Shown in pieces: positions 55,470-63,857 of a stretch of 64,000 bases of DNA (position 1 is the stretch's first letter; the number at the start of each line of letters is the position of its first letter). Source of the DNA: Agreia sp. VKM Ac-1783. GTDB taxonomy: Bacteria; Actinomycetota; Actinomycetes; Actinomycetales; Microbacteriaceae. The position numbers and the translations under genes are program-made. Below the pieces are notes generated by a model, which saw only the letters and a list, made by a program, of their open reading frames with translations, was not told where the DNA came from and searched no databases. Location: positions 62,001 through 126,000 of the forward strand of contig NZ_FXWI01000006.1 in assembly GCF_900177765.1 (NCBI RefSeq), read 5' to 3'.

Positions 55470-57119
55470 CTACAGGTGCACGCCGATCGCTCGGTGAACG
55501 GATGCGACGGCGCTCGCGCCCTCGCCCACCGCGGCGGCGACCCTCTTCATCGAGCCGTGCCGCACGTCGCCGGCTGCGAAGAGGGCGGGAACGCTCGTTT
55601 CGAAAGGCAGAGGCACGCGGCCTAGCGCGGAGAAGGTCTCGCCGAGGGCTGCCTCATCGAGATGCGAGTCGGTGAGCAGGAACCCGTTCTCATCGGAGGC
55701 CACACCCGTGAGCCACTCGGTGGCCGGCGTCGCACCGATGAAGCAGAACAGCCCGGCGCTCTGCTGTTCGGAACTCGTGCCCGTCGCTCGGTTCGTGAGG
55801 GTGATCGTCTCCAGCGACTCGTCCCCTCCGAGTGCGGTCACCTCGGTCGACGTGTGAACCGTAACGCGCGGGTCGACCAGAAGACGGTCGACGAGGTAAC
55901 TCGACATCTCCTTTCGGATGTCGGTTCCGCGGATCACGAGGCAGACGTCGCTTCCTCTGCCCGCGAGAAAGAGCGTCGCCTGGCCGGCGGAGTTCGCTCC
56001 CCCGACCACGGTCACCGGCTTGCCGGCGACAGCGCGTGCTTCGAGTTCTGTAGCCGCGTAGTAGATGCCCGCGCCCTCGAAGTGAGACCACCGAGGAAGC
56101 GAAAGCGCCCTGTACTGAGCGCCCGTGGCGATGACGACCGCGCGGGAGTTGATCTCGGTTCCGTCTTCGAGAACGACGCGAAGGCGCTCGCAGTGGGGGT
56201 CGAGCGCGGTGACCGTGCACGGACTGTAGATGCGCGCTCCGAACTTCAGCGCTTGAACCGAGGCGAGTCCGGTGAGCTCAGACCCGCTCAATCCATTGGG
56301 AAACCCCAGGTAGTTCTCGATTCGGGAACTCGCGGCGGCCTGCCCGCCCGGCCCCGTCGCATCCAGAAGCACCGTATCGAGGCCTTCGGATGCGCCGTAG
56401 ACGGCGGCGGCGAGGCCGGCCGGCCCGGCGCCGATCACCGTGAGATCGACTTGCTGGCCCGACGGGCGCGCGTAGGAGAGGCCGATCCGTTCGGCGAGAT
56501 GGCCCGGCGTGACGTGGGTGAGCACGTCGGAACCGAGCAGCACAACAGGCAGGTCGGACGCGGTGACGCCAGCGGACTCCATCAGGGCGATTGCCGCGGT
56601 TCCGTCTGCGTCGAACCAGTGGTGTGCGAGCTCGAGGCGAGCGGCGTAGGTGCGGAGTGCGAGAGAGGCGGATGACAGCGGGCTTCCGATGATCTCGATG
56701 CTGCGCGACGCGGTTCCTCGAAGCATGGCTCGACGCGCCTGGAACGCTCGGAGCAGGATGCTCGACAACTCCGGATCCTCCGACATGACGCGGCGGAAAT
56801 TGTCGGGTGAGATGCGGTGAACCGTTCCGGGGGATGTGACGCGAGCCGTGAGAAACACGGTCTGCCCGGTCAGCAGGTTCAGCTCTCCCAGAAACCTGCC
56901 CGCGCCGTGCTGCGCCACGATCTCCTCGGCCGAGTCGCGCGTCGCCTCGCGCACGATGTCGATCGCGCCGCTGTCGATGAGCACGAGGTCGTAGCTGCGG
57001 TCGCCGACGCGAAACAGGGTGTCGCCCGTGGCGACCTCGGCAGGCTCGCCGAACGAGCGAAGGCGGGCGAGCTGGGCCTCGGTGAGTACGGGGTTGGATG
57101 CGCTGGGCTCGGTCGTCAC
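55470..57119 (-). CDS. Cyclic-nucleotide-binding domain fused to thioredoxin-reductase-like FAD/NAD(P)H oxidoreductase
   Basis: A 549-residue fusion. The N-terminal CNB/CRP-like domain (about 10-130) has GDTLFRVGDRSYDLVLIDSG and GRFLGELNLLTGQ, without a helix-turn-helix. After a linker resembling a thioredoxin fold (about 140-225) comes a thioredoxin-reductase-like part with VIGAGPAGLAAAVYGASEG, VVGGANSAGQA and FAAGDVRHGSMKRVA. The redox CxxC of thioredoxin reductase is missing; that place reads GIYYAATELEA. Similar fusions occur in soil bacteria, with unknown substrate. The GTG at 57119 is chosen as it opens the CNB domain; longer readings are possible. Confidence 0.88.
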   Translation of the reverse strand: MTTEPSASNPVLTEAQLARLRSFGEPAEVATGDTLFRVGDRSYDLVLIDSGAIDIVREATRDSAEEIVAQHGAGRFLGELNLLTGQTVFLTARVTSPGTVHRISPDNFRRVMSEDPELSSILLRAFQARRAMLRGTASRSIEIIGSPLSSASLALRTYAARLELAHHWFDADGTAAIALMESAGVTASDLPVVLLGSDVLTHVTPGHLAERIGLSYARPSGQQVDLTVIGAGPAGLAAAVYGASEGLDTVLLDATGPGGQAAASSRIENYLGFPNGLSGSELTGLASVQALKFGARIYSPCTVTALDPHCERLRVVLEDGTEINSRAVVIATGAQYRALSLPRWSHFEGAGIYYAATELEARAVAGKPVTVVGGANSAGQATLFLAGRGSDVCLVIRGTDIRKEMSSYLVDRLLVDPRVTVHTSTEVTALGGDESLETITLTNRATGTSSEQQSAGLFCFIGATPATEWLTGVASDENGFLLTDSHLDEAALGETFSALGRVPLPFETSVPALFAAGDVRHGSMKRVAAAVGEGASAVASVHRAIGVHL

Positions 57120-57251
57120 ACGCCAACCGTAATGCGGCTGTGGCCCGCGAGGGTCATCGATTCGTCGAATCGAGCACGCTCGACTCAAAAGTCATCCGGC
57201 TCTGCCCGAGAGGCATCTGTTCGGGGAATGACCGCCCCTAGGCTGTGGATC

Positions 57252-58469
57252 ATGACCCTGCCAGTGATTCGCATGCGGCACCGCGACATCGATGAGAAGC
57301 ATCGCGCATCCACCCCGCTCGAGTTGCTTTTCGACCTGACCTTCGTCGCTGCCGTGCAGGCGGTAGTCACGCAACTGGCCCACGGCATCGAGGGCGGTCA
57401 CGCGGCCGAGGAACTTCCCAACTTCTTCATGGTGTTCTTCGCGATCTGGTGGGCCTGGCTGACCTTCACCTGGTTCGCATCTGCCTATGACACCGACGAC
57501 GTGCCGTATCGTCTCTTCACCATGCTGCAGATGGGCGGAGTGCTCGTCTTGGCTGCGGGAGTTCCCGCCGCGTTCAACGACGGCGACTTCTTGCTCATCA
57601 CCGTGGGCTACTTCATCATGCGGATCGCTCTCGTCGCGCAGTGGCTGCGCGCCGCCGTGCAAGACCCTGAGGGCAGGGCGACGGCCCTGCGTTATGCGGC
57701 GGGAATCAGCATCGTGCAGGCGATGTGGATCGCGCGGCTTTTCATCGCCGCCGAGCTGCCCACCGGGGCGCAGATCGCGACCTTCGCCTTTCTCGCCGGA
57801 TGCGAGCTCGCCGTGCCGTTGTGGGCGGAACGTCGCGGGTACATCCGCTGGCACCCGCACCACATCGCCGAGCGATACGGACTCTTCACGATCATCCTGC
57901 TGGGCGAGTCGGTTCTCGCGGCCACGGTCGGCGTGCAGGCGATCGTGACAGCGGGGGATGCTTCGGGCGAGTTCGTTCTGCTGGCCGCCTCGGGTCTCGC
58001 GCTGCTCTTCGGCATCTGGTGGGTCTATTACCTCGAACCGGCTGGCGACGGTCTCGAGAAGCGGCGTCGGCGAAGCTTCATCTGGGGATTCGGGCACTAC
58101 TTCGTGTTCGCAGCGCTCGCGGCCCTCGGGGCCGGACTCGAGGTGGCCGTTCAGTCGCTCAGTCATGAGGCCCATGTCGACAGCACGACGGTGGCGTACT
58201 CGATCGCTATTCCCGTGGCGGTGTTCCTGGTCGCAATGCAGGTGCTCTATCGGCCGCTCCTCGGTTCGGACACGGCCATCCGGCCCGCGAGCAGTCTCGT
58301 GGGCGCCGGGGCCGTGATGCTCATTCCTCTGCTCGCCCCGGCGGTCTCGTTCGGTGTCACCGTGCTGCTCATCACACTCGTCGTGGCGGCGATCATCGCG
58401 GTGACCGTTCTGCAGCAGCGATCACGCACCCTGAACACCACCGAAGAGGGAGTGCGTCATGGCGCCTGA
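57252..58469 (+). CDS. Low temperature requirement protein A (LtrA) family membrane protein
   Basis: A 405-residue polytopic protein with about twelve spans. The N-terminal RASTPLELLFDLTFVAAVQAV and the HIAERYGLFTIILLGESVLA motif identify the LtrA family; the name comes from a Listeria mutant with reduced cold growth, and the biochemical role is unknown. The ATG at 57252 is used; an in-frame ATG at 57228 is an alternative. It heads a coupled set of three membrane proteins: the next gene overlaps its end by 11 bases. Confidence 0.9.
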   Translation: MTLPVIRMRHRDIDEKHRASTPLELLFDLTFVAAVQAVVTQLAHGIEGGHAAEELPNFFMVFFAIWWAWLTFTWFASAYDTDDVPYRLFTMLQMGGVLVLAAGVPAAFNDGDFLLITVGYFIMRIALVAQWLRAAVQDPEGRATALRYAAGISIVQAMWIARLFIAAELPTGAQIATFAFLAGCELAVPLWAERRGYIRWHPHHIAERYGLFTIILLGESVLAATVGVQAIVTAGDASGEFVLLAASGLALLFGIWWVYYLEPAGDGLEKRRRRSFIWGFGHYFVFAALAALGAGLEVAVQSLSHEAHVDSTTVAYSIAIPVAVFLVAMQVLYRPLLGSDTAIRPASSLVGAGAVMLIPLLAPAVSFGVTVLLITLVVAAIIAVTVLQQRSRTLNTTEEGVRHGA

Positions 58470-58854
58470 CAAAAGCTTCGAGGACAACCGCAGACCCCGG
58501 TCGGTTTACGGCGTCGGTGACGAGCCGGATGCGCGATTCTCGCTGGCCAACGAACGCACGGCGCTCGCGTGGATGCGCACCGGCCTGGCTCTGGTCGCCG
58601 GCGGCGTGGCGCTGACGACTCTGGCGGGCGTCGCGGATCTTCCCCTGTTCGTCGACGTGATGGCGGCGCTCGTCTGTCTTGGCGGCGGCCTCGTCGCAGT
58701 GTCTGCGCTGATCGGGTGGCGTCGCGTCGAGCGGGCCATGCGGCTCGCGTTGCCACTACCGGCTCCGCGCATTCTCGTCGGGGTGGGGCTGGGCATCGTC
58801 GTGCTCGCTCTCGTCTTCGCGGGATATGCCGTCTTCGAGGCCCTGCAGCGGTGA
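58459..58854 (+). CDS. DUF202 (YidH-like) membrane protein
   Basis: A 131-residue protein with the DUF202 signature DARFSLANERTALAWMRTGLAL and three membrane spans (about 38-60, 66-88, 105-128). Function is not established; the family includes YidH, and the domain is also found in vacuolar transport chaperone proteins of eukaryotes. It overlaps the LtrA gene by 11 bases and the next DUF202 gene by 4 bases. Confidence 0.9.
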   Translation: MAPDKSFEDNRRPRSVYGVGDEPDARFSLANERTALAWMRTGLALVAGGVALTTLAGVADLPLFVDVMAALVCLGGGLVAVSALIGWRRVERAMRLALPLPAPRILVGVGLGIVVLALVFAGYAVFEALQR

Positions 58855-59222
58855 GCACGCCTGGAGCGTCTGCCGGTATGTCCGGGCAACCGGCCCGAGA
58901 TCCGGGACTGCAACCGGAACGAACCGCCCTCGCTTGGAGGCGCACCGCGATAGCCGCCGTCGGAGTCGCCCTTGTCTGCGGCATCACAGCGGTGCGATCC
59001 GGCGCTCTGGCGCTTGCGGTCATCGCAGCTGTGGTCGCTGGCGGAATCGTGGTCTTGTCGCTTCGCCCGCCGTTTCGCGCGCGCATGTCTGGAATATCGC
59101 GCACGTCTGGGACGGAGTATCGACCGGAACCATGGTCGGCGCTCGCGACGTTGACGGCGTGCGTCTGCGCTGTCTCGGTTCTCGGATGCGCGCTCGCCGT
59201 CGCTGGTGCAATGCTGCGCTGA
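58851..59222 (+). CDS. Second DUF202 membrane protein
   Basis: A 123-residue protein with the second DUF202 signature QPERTALAWRRTAIAAVGVA and three membrane spans (about 30-47, 50-68, 97-118). It is a shorter, diverged form of the preceding gene, the usual pair in Actinobacteria. The GTG start overlaps the previous stop (GTGA). The reading frame ends exactly where a 9-bp tandem repeat begins, so the stop codon is part of the first repeat unit; expansion of the array may have changed the original C terminus. Confidence 0.88.
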   Translation: MSTPGASAGMSGQPARDPGLQPERTALAWRRTAIAAVGVALVCGITAVRSGALALAVIAAVVAGGIVVLSLRPPFRARMSGISRTSGTEYRPEPWSALATLTACVCAVSVLGCALAVAGAMLR

Positions 59223-59300
59223 GTGCGCTGAGTGCGCTGAGTGCGCTGAGTGCGCTGAGTGCGCTGAGTGCGCTGAGTGCGCTGAGTGCGCTGAGCGCGC
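59213..59300. repeat. 9-bp tandem repeat (8 perfect units)
   Basis: The unit GAGTGCGCT is repeated eight times without change from 59221 to 59292, with a partial unit on each side (TGCGCT at 59215-59220 and GAGCGCGC at 59293-59300). A multiple of three, it stays open in several frames and would code E-C-A or S-A-L repeats, neither likely to be a real protein. It starts in the stop codon of the DUF202 gene. Confidence 0.95.
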
Positions 59301-59488
59301 GAAGACCAGGTGTGACGCCGAGCCCTTCACGGCGGTCGGGTGCGAGGGTGTCCGGGCACAAGCGCATGCGCGTTCGAGCCGGGAAGACCGGCTCCTTCCG
59401 TCAAGGACGAACCGCTGATGCACGGAGGGAGTGCGTTCGTGGGCTCTCCTTTGGCTGGCCGGGTATTCGCCATATAGGTCAGGGGCTC

Positions 59489-60841
59489 CTAGAAGGGGCA
59501 GTCGTCGGTGTCGTTCTCCGTTGCAGTCGCTCGGTTTGCGACTGCTTGCCCGGCCGCGGTGGCGGCTCCTGAGCTGGCGGCCGCTGTCGCTGCTGATGCG
59601 TCGACGAGTTGTTTCGGTGCGGGTCGCATCGTGCCTTCTGGCTGGATCACATACCGGTAGCCGGCGGGTGAGGTGGCTGTGAGGGTGTCGTCTCCGTTCT
59701 GCACGATCTGCCACCTCGTGTGGTGCTTCACCCTGTGGTGCGCCTGACTCAACGGCGCGAGGTTCTCCGGAACGGTGTTGCCGCCGTAGGCGTGGTCCTC
59801 GGTGTGGTCGACATCGGCCTGCTCCGACGGGACCGTGCAGCCCGGAAACACACATGTCGGATGCACCAACCGGGCATGGTCGATCATCCTTGCTGTCGGC
59901 CGGTAATCCCTCGGGTCCGTCGTCAGGATGCGCCCCGTGATCGGGTCCGTGAGTATCCGCCGCCATGACGTCGCCTCCGCCGTCAACTGCGCGGCGGTCG
60001 CCGGGTCGATCGGCCCATAGCCGCGGAGGATCGCTGCCTCTTGCCCAACACCTAGGAGCGTCATCGCGGGAACCATCACATGCACCCTGCCCCGGACGCC
60101 CCGGGTGGCGCCCGGGATCGAGGTTTCTCCGTTGAGCATGAGGTCGGTGAGGACATCGAGTTTCAGGTGCGTCATGCTGCGCGGGTCACCTCCCGCCCTG
60201 AGACCTGCCGCCAATCGAGTCGCCCTGTCTGTGATCGCGTGGACCTCGGGCGCCGGAGCGAACAGGGTGAGATAGGCCATGCCATCCGCTGCAGGATCGA
60301 CATATATGCGTCGGGTGCCCGCGGCCTTCTCGGCACGTTCGACCGCGGTCGACGGTTGAGACAGTTCGACTTCGTGGCGGGCTTTGCGGTCGAGTTGCTT
60401 CGGGTTCACCTCCGCCGCCAGGGCTGCGAGTCTGGTGTCGTACAACACCAAGGCGTCGCCGTCGAGGCCGTCGGCGTGCTTCGCGATGACCTCGGCATGC
60501 TCCCACGACACGACTCCGGCAGCCACTGCAGCGAGCGTGGCGGGAAGACGATCCACAAGAGCAGTGCTGGTGTCGATCAGAGTCGCGGCCCGATACTCGG
60601 TGCGGCGGGTGAGCTGGGCGAGTTCGGTGAACAACTCGACTCTCTCGACTCGGGCGGTCGACCACACGGGACCACCCGTCGAGGTGTCGGTGGGTGTCTG
60701 CCTGTGCAGGTGGTGCGCAGCGTCGGTGACGCGTCTGGCCCTGACGGCAGACAGTCGGGCTATCTGCTGATCGAGGGCGGCGACCTCCTCGAGCGCGACC
60801 ACGTACGGGTCGGGCTCGAGGAGCGGGATCGAGGATGTCAT
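59489..60841 (-). CDS. DUF222/13E12-family protein with HNH nuclease domain
   Basis: A 450-residue protein with the N-terminal DUF222 region (helical, about 15-290) and a C-terminal HNH domain with CVFPGC, DVDHTEDHAYGG, N-L and HHRVKHH, the ligands of a zinc/metal nuclease. The family (13E12 in mycobacteria) is multicopy in actinobacterial genomes and thought to be mobile or defence-related, but its true job is not shown. The ATG at 60841 is used; a TTG 4 codons earlier is possible. It lies in an accessory stretch between the 9-bp array and the palindromic repeat array. The C-terminal Ala/Thr-rich tail is low complexity. Confidence 0.9.
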   Translation of the reverse strand: MTSSIPLLEPDPYVVALEEVAALDQQIARLSAVRARRVTDAAHHLHRQTPTDTSTGGPVWSTARVERVELFTELAQLTRRTEYRAATLIDTSTALVDRLPATLAAVAAGVVSWEHAEVIAKHADGLDGDALVLYDTRLAALAAEVNPKQLDRKARHEVELSQPSTAVERAEKAAGTRRIYVDPAADGMAYLTLFAPAPEVHAITDRATRLAAGLRAGGDPRSMTHLKLDVLTDLMLNGETSIPGATRGVRGRVHVMVPAMTLLGVGQEAAILRGYGPIDPATAAQLTAEATSWRRILTDPITGRILTTDPRDYRPTARMIDHARLVHPTCVFPGCTVPSEQADVDHTEDHAYGGNTVPENLAPLSQAHHRVKHHTRWQIVQNGDDTLTATSPAGYRYVIQPEGTMRPAPKQLVDASAATAAASSGAATAAGQAVANRATATENDTDDCPF

Positions 60842-60965
60842 ACCTGAAGTCAAACAGCAGCCACCGACACTGGGTCCAGGAGGGCATTCGATACTTGATC
60901 AGGGGATATCGCTGTGGATAACTCCCCGAAGCCTTGCCCTGTGGAGGAGTAGACGCCACCTATAC

Positions 60966-61140
60966 CCCCTTCGACAGGCTTAGGGAACGGGTCTCGATAC
61001 GGCCGCGGGCGGCCTACTCGACCAACGCGGCCGGGTCTCGATACGGCCGCGGGCGGCCTACTCGACCAGCGCAAACATGGCCTGCTCGACCAGCGCGGCC
61101 GGGTCTCGATACGGCCGCGGGCGGCCTACTCGACCAGCGC
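60966..61140. repeat. Array of three palindromic repeat units (REP/BIME-like)
   Basis: The unit GGGTCTCGATACGGCCGCGG and its continuation GCGGCCTACTCGACCAGCGC (first copy AACGC) occurs at 60989, 61033 and 61101, each with the internal palindrome GGCCGC-GG-GCGGCC. It is preceded by CCCCTTCGACAGGCTTAGGG at 60966-60985, related to the recF-end repeat. The words TCTCGATACG and CTACTCGACCAGCGC also form the 27055-27149 element. It lies upstream of the ABC ATPase gene. Confidence 0.88.
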
Positions 61141-61389
61141 TGGAGCTGTCTGCTCGACCGGCGCATTAGCGGCCCACTGGACGGGTGCAGGTGAGTCTCG
61201 ACAGGTCCAGATCAAGAGCGAAAGGCCTCTGCCCGATGTCCCCCGCGCGGGGGATGCGAGCTGTCTGTCGCTCCCCCTATGGTGGGTGACACGCGCCGGG
61301 TTCGCGCACGCGTATCGACAGATCGCACGACGAGAACGGCCTGAGTGTCCATCGCAAGACGCAAATCGTAAGACGGAAAGCAGGCGGCT

Positions 61390-62253
61390 ATGTCCTTGGA
61401 AGACCCAGTACAGACCCACCCAGTACAGGCCAACCCCGTGCAGGCCGACCCCGTGCAGGCCGACCCGGCCCAGGTTCTCCCCCCGGTGACGGATGCTCAT
61501 GGGCCGGCCCTCGAGATCCGCGGCCTGACGAAGCGATTCGGTGAGAAGGTCGCCGTCGACAACCTGGCTCTCACCGTTCCCTCCGGTTCGTTCTACGGCC
61601 TCGTCGGCCCCAACGGTGCGGGAAAGACGACGACCCTGTCGATGGCGACCGGTCTTATGCGGCCCGACGCAGGCGACATCACGATCCACGGTGTGAACGT
61701 CTGGCACGACCTCATCAAGGCCAAGCGCCTCGTCGGGGTGCTCTCCGACGGCGTTCGCCTCTTCGACCGACTCACGGGCACCCAGCTCGTGACCTACGCG
61801 GGACTGCTCAGCGGCATGAGTCGCGAGACCGTCGCCGAGCGCACCCACGACCTGCTCAACCTGCTCGACCTCGAATCAGCCGGCGGCACGCTCGTGGTCG
61901 ACTACTCCGCCGGAATGACCAAGAAGATCGCCCTGGCCTGCGCTCTTGTGCACGCGCCGAGCCTGCTCGTGCTCGACGAACCGTTCGAATCGGTCGACCC
62001 CGTGTCTGCCGCGAACATCCGCGACATCCTCGACGGCTTCGTCAAATCAGGCGGCACCGTGATCGTGTCGAGCCATGCCATGGACCTCGTTCAGCGTATG
62101 TGCGACCACGTGGCCGTGATCGCCCAGGGCCGTGTGCTCGCGGCAGGCACGACCGAAGAGGTGCGCCAGGGCTCCACACTCGAAGACCGTTTCGTCGAAC
62201 TCGTCGGAGGTCGCCGCACAGGAGAGGGGCCGGAATGGTTGCGACTCTCGTAA
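61390..62253 (+). CDS. ABC transporter ATP-binding protein (ABC-2 type exporter)
   Basis: A 287-residue ATPase with Walker A GPNGAGKTTT, signature DYSAGMTKKIALA (a variant of LSGGQ), Walker B LLVLDEPFESVDP and the H-loop VSSHAMDLV. The first 35 residues are unusual: a degenerate five-residue tandem (DPVQT, HPVQA, NPVQA, DPVQA, DPAQ) coded by a 15-bp repeat, ahead of the normal domain start ALEIRGLTKRF. It energises the permease encoded next, which overlaps it by 19 bases. The substrate is not known. Confidence 0.93.
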   Translation: MSLEDPVQTHPVQANPVQADPVQADPAQVLPPVTDAHGPALEIRGLTKRFGEKVAVDNLALTVPSGSFYGLVGPNGAGKTTTLSMATGLMRPDAGDITIHGVNVWHDLIKAKRLVGVLSDGVRLFDRLTGTQLVTYAGLLSGMSRETVAERTHDLLNLLDLESAGGTLVVDYSAGMTKKIALACALVHAPSLLVLDEPFESVDPVSAANIRDILDGFVKSGGTVIVSSHAMDLVQRMCDHVAVIAQGRVLAAGTTEEVRQGSTLEDRFVELVGGRRTGEGPEWLRLS

Positions 62254-63809
62254 GACTGCGCTTTCTCATTCTGGCGAACAGCCTGAAGGGAAAGCCATGG
62301 CAGATCGTCGCCGTCGTCATCGGCGGGCTCTACGGACTCGGCGTTCTCTTCGGCGTGGTGGCCGGGCTGATCGCCCTGAGCTTCGCACCGACTGAACTGG
62401 CTCGCACGGTCACGGTGCTCGGCGGCGCAGCAACCATCCTCGGCTGGATCGTGCTGCCTCTCATCGGCCCCGGAACCGACCAGACTGTGGAGCCTTCGCG
62501 GCTGGCCGTCTTCCCCATTCCCCTCAACCAGCTCGTGCTGGGCCTCCTCGTCAGCGGAGTCCTCGGAGTTCCCGGAATCGTCACCTCGGTAGCCGCCCTC
62601 GCAACAGCGGCAACGTGGTGGCAGCATCCACTCGGCGCCATCGCGGCGATCGTCTGCGCCGTGATCGGTGTTCTCACGTGCGTCGCCGGTTCGCGGGCGA
62701 TCACCGCGTTGAGCTCGGGCATCGGATCGGGCCGCCGGTTCCGCGAAGCCAAGGGAATCCTGTTCTTCATTCCCCTGATCCTGCTCGGCCCGATCATGAT
62801 CGGGCTCACGACGCTGCTGCGCAGCTCTGCGGATGCCCTTCCCGGCATCGCAGACTTCGTCGCGTGGACGCCGCTCGGCGCGATCTGGTCGGTTCCCGGC
62901 TACATTGTCACAGCAGACTTCGGCCGCGCGGCGGCCGGATTCGTCATCGGTCTCGCGACCCTCGCCATCCTGCTGGTCGTCTGGCGTTCTAGCCTGCGGC
63001 ACGCGCTCGAGAACCCCGCTCGGGCGTCGTCGCCAGCGATGAAGGGAACCCGCAAGCTGGGCCTCTTCGGAGTCTTCCCGGCGACGCCGTGGGGCGCCGT
63101 GGCGGCGCGCGCACTCACCTACTGGATGCGCGATCCGCGGTACGCGCAGTCGCTCATCGTCATTCCGCTGATTCCCGTTCTGCTGTTCGTGTACTCGGGA
63201 AACATGGGCAGCATGGGCGTCTTGAACGCGCTCGGCCCGATCGTCGCGCTGCTGCTGGCGTTGTCGATCTACACCGATGTCTCCTATGACAACACGGCGT
63301 TCGCGCTGCACCTCTCGACAGGCGTATCGGGCCGCGACGACCGACTCGGTCGCGTGGTGGCCCTGGGCGTCTTCGCCGTTCCGGTTTCCGTGCTGCTGAC
63401 GATCGCGTCGGTGTGGTTCACGAACTCGTGGCAGGTGCTGCCGGGGCTGCTCGGTCTGGTGTTCGGGCTGCTGTTCTCGGGCTTCGCGCTGTCGTCGGTC
63501 ATCTCGGGTCGATTCGTGTTCCCTGTTCCGGCTCCCGGCGAGAGTCCTTTCAAGGCGAAGCCCGGCGGCGGCTTTATGCTCACGCTCACGACGTTCGCGA
63601 CCTGGGGAGGCCTGACCGTGCTCGTGCTTCCCGAGCTGGTCCTGGCCATCGTCGGCTTCGTCACGGGCGATGCGATCTACGGTTGGATCGCCCTGGTCTT
63701 GGGACTCGTGCTCGGCGGCGGCATGCTCGTGATCGCGGTGCGTTGGGGAGGATCGATTCTCGACAAACAGGGCCCCGACCTGCTCGCCACGCTGCAAGCC
63801 GGCAAGTAG
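62235..63809 (+). CDS. ABC transporter permease, large multi-span
   Basis: A 524-residue membrane protein with about twelve spans arranged in two halves, starting MVATLVRLRFLILANSLKGK. It is the transmembrane partner of the ATPase just upstream: its ATG at 62235 lies inside the ATPase end, with GGAG about ten bases upstream, so translation is coupled. A loop with DPRYAQSL precedes the second half, and a Pro/Gly/Lys-rich loop lies near residue 440. It resembles large transporter permeases of actinobacteria without known substrate. Confidence 0.88.
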   Translation: MVATLVRLRFLILANSLKGKPWQIVAVVIGGLYGLGVLFGVVAGLIALSFAPTELARTVTVLGGAATILGWIVLPLIGPGTDQTVEPSRLAVFPIPLNQLVLGLLVSGVLGVPGIVTSVAALATAATWWQHPLGAIAAIVCAVIGVLTCVAGSRAITALSSGIGSGRRFREAKGILFFIPLILLGPIMIGLTTLLRSSADALPGIADFVAWTPLGAIWSVPGYIVTADFGRAAAGFVIGLATLAILLVVWRSSLRHALENPARASSPAMKGTRKLGLFGVFPATPWGAVAARALTYWMRDPRYAQSLIVIPLIPVLLFVYSGNMGSMGVLNALGPIVALLLALSIYTDVSYDNTAFALHLSTGVSGRDDRLGRVVALGVFAVPVSVLLTIASVWFTNSWQVLPGLLGLVFGLLFSGFALSSVISGRFVFPVPAPGESPFKAKPGGGFMLTLTTFATWGGLTVLVLPELVLAIVGFVTGDAIYGWIALVLGLVLGGGMLVIAVRWGGSILDKQGPDLLATLQAGK

Positions 63810-63857
63810 GGCACGCAGGACACCAAAGGAACTTGGCTCGACAAGTACTCTCGAGAC

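Noticed and set aside
59213-59300. CRISPR array
   Set aside because: Units are 9 bp, directly joined, without spacers, and there are no cas genes.
59206-59418. 70-codon open frame coding an E-C-A repeat protein
   Set aside because: It is a by-product of the 9-bp array; no ribosome binding site and no homologue known.
59489-60841. Prophage or integrated element around the HNH gene
   Set aside because: There is no integrase, attachment repeat, phage structural gene or tRNA boundary; only one DUF222/HNH gene and repeats.
62091-63797. 568-codon open frame on the - strand opposite the ABC permease
   Set aside because: Antisense shadow with an Arg/Gln/His/Asp-rich composition and no motifs.
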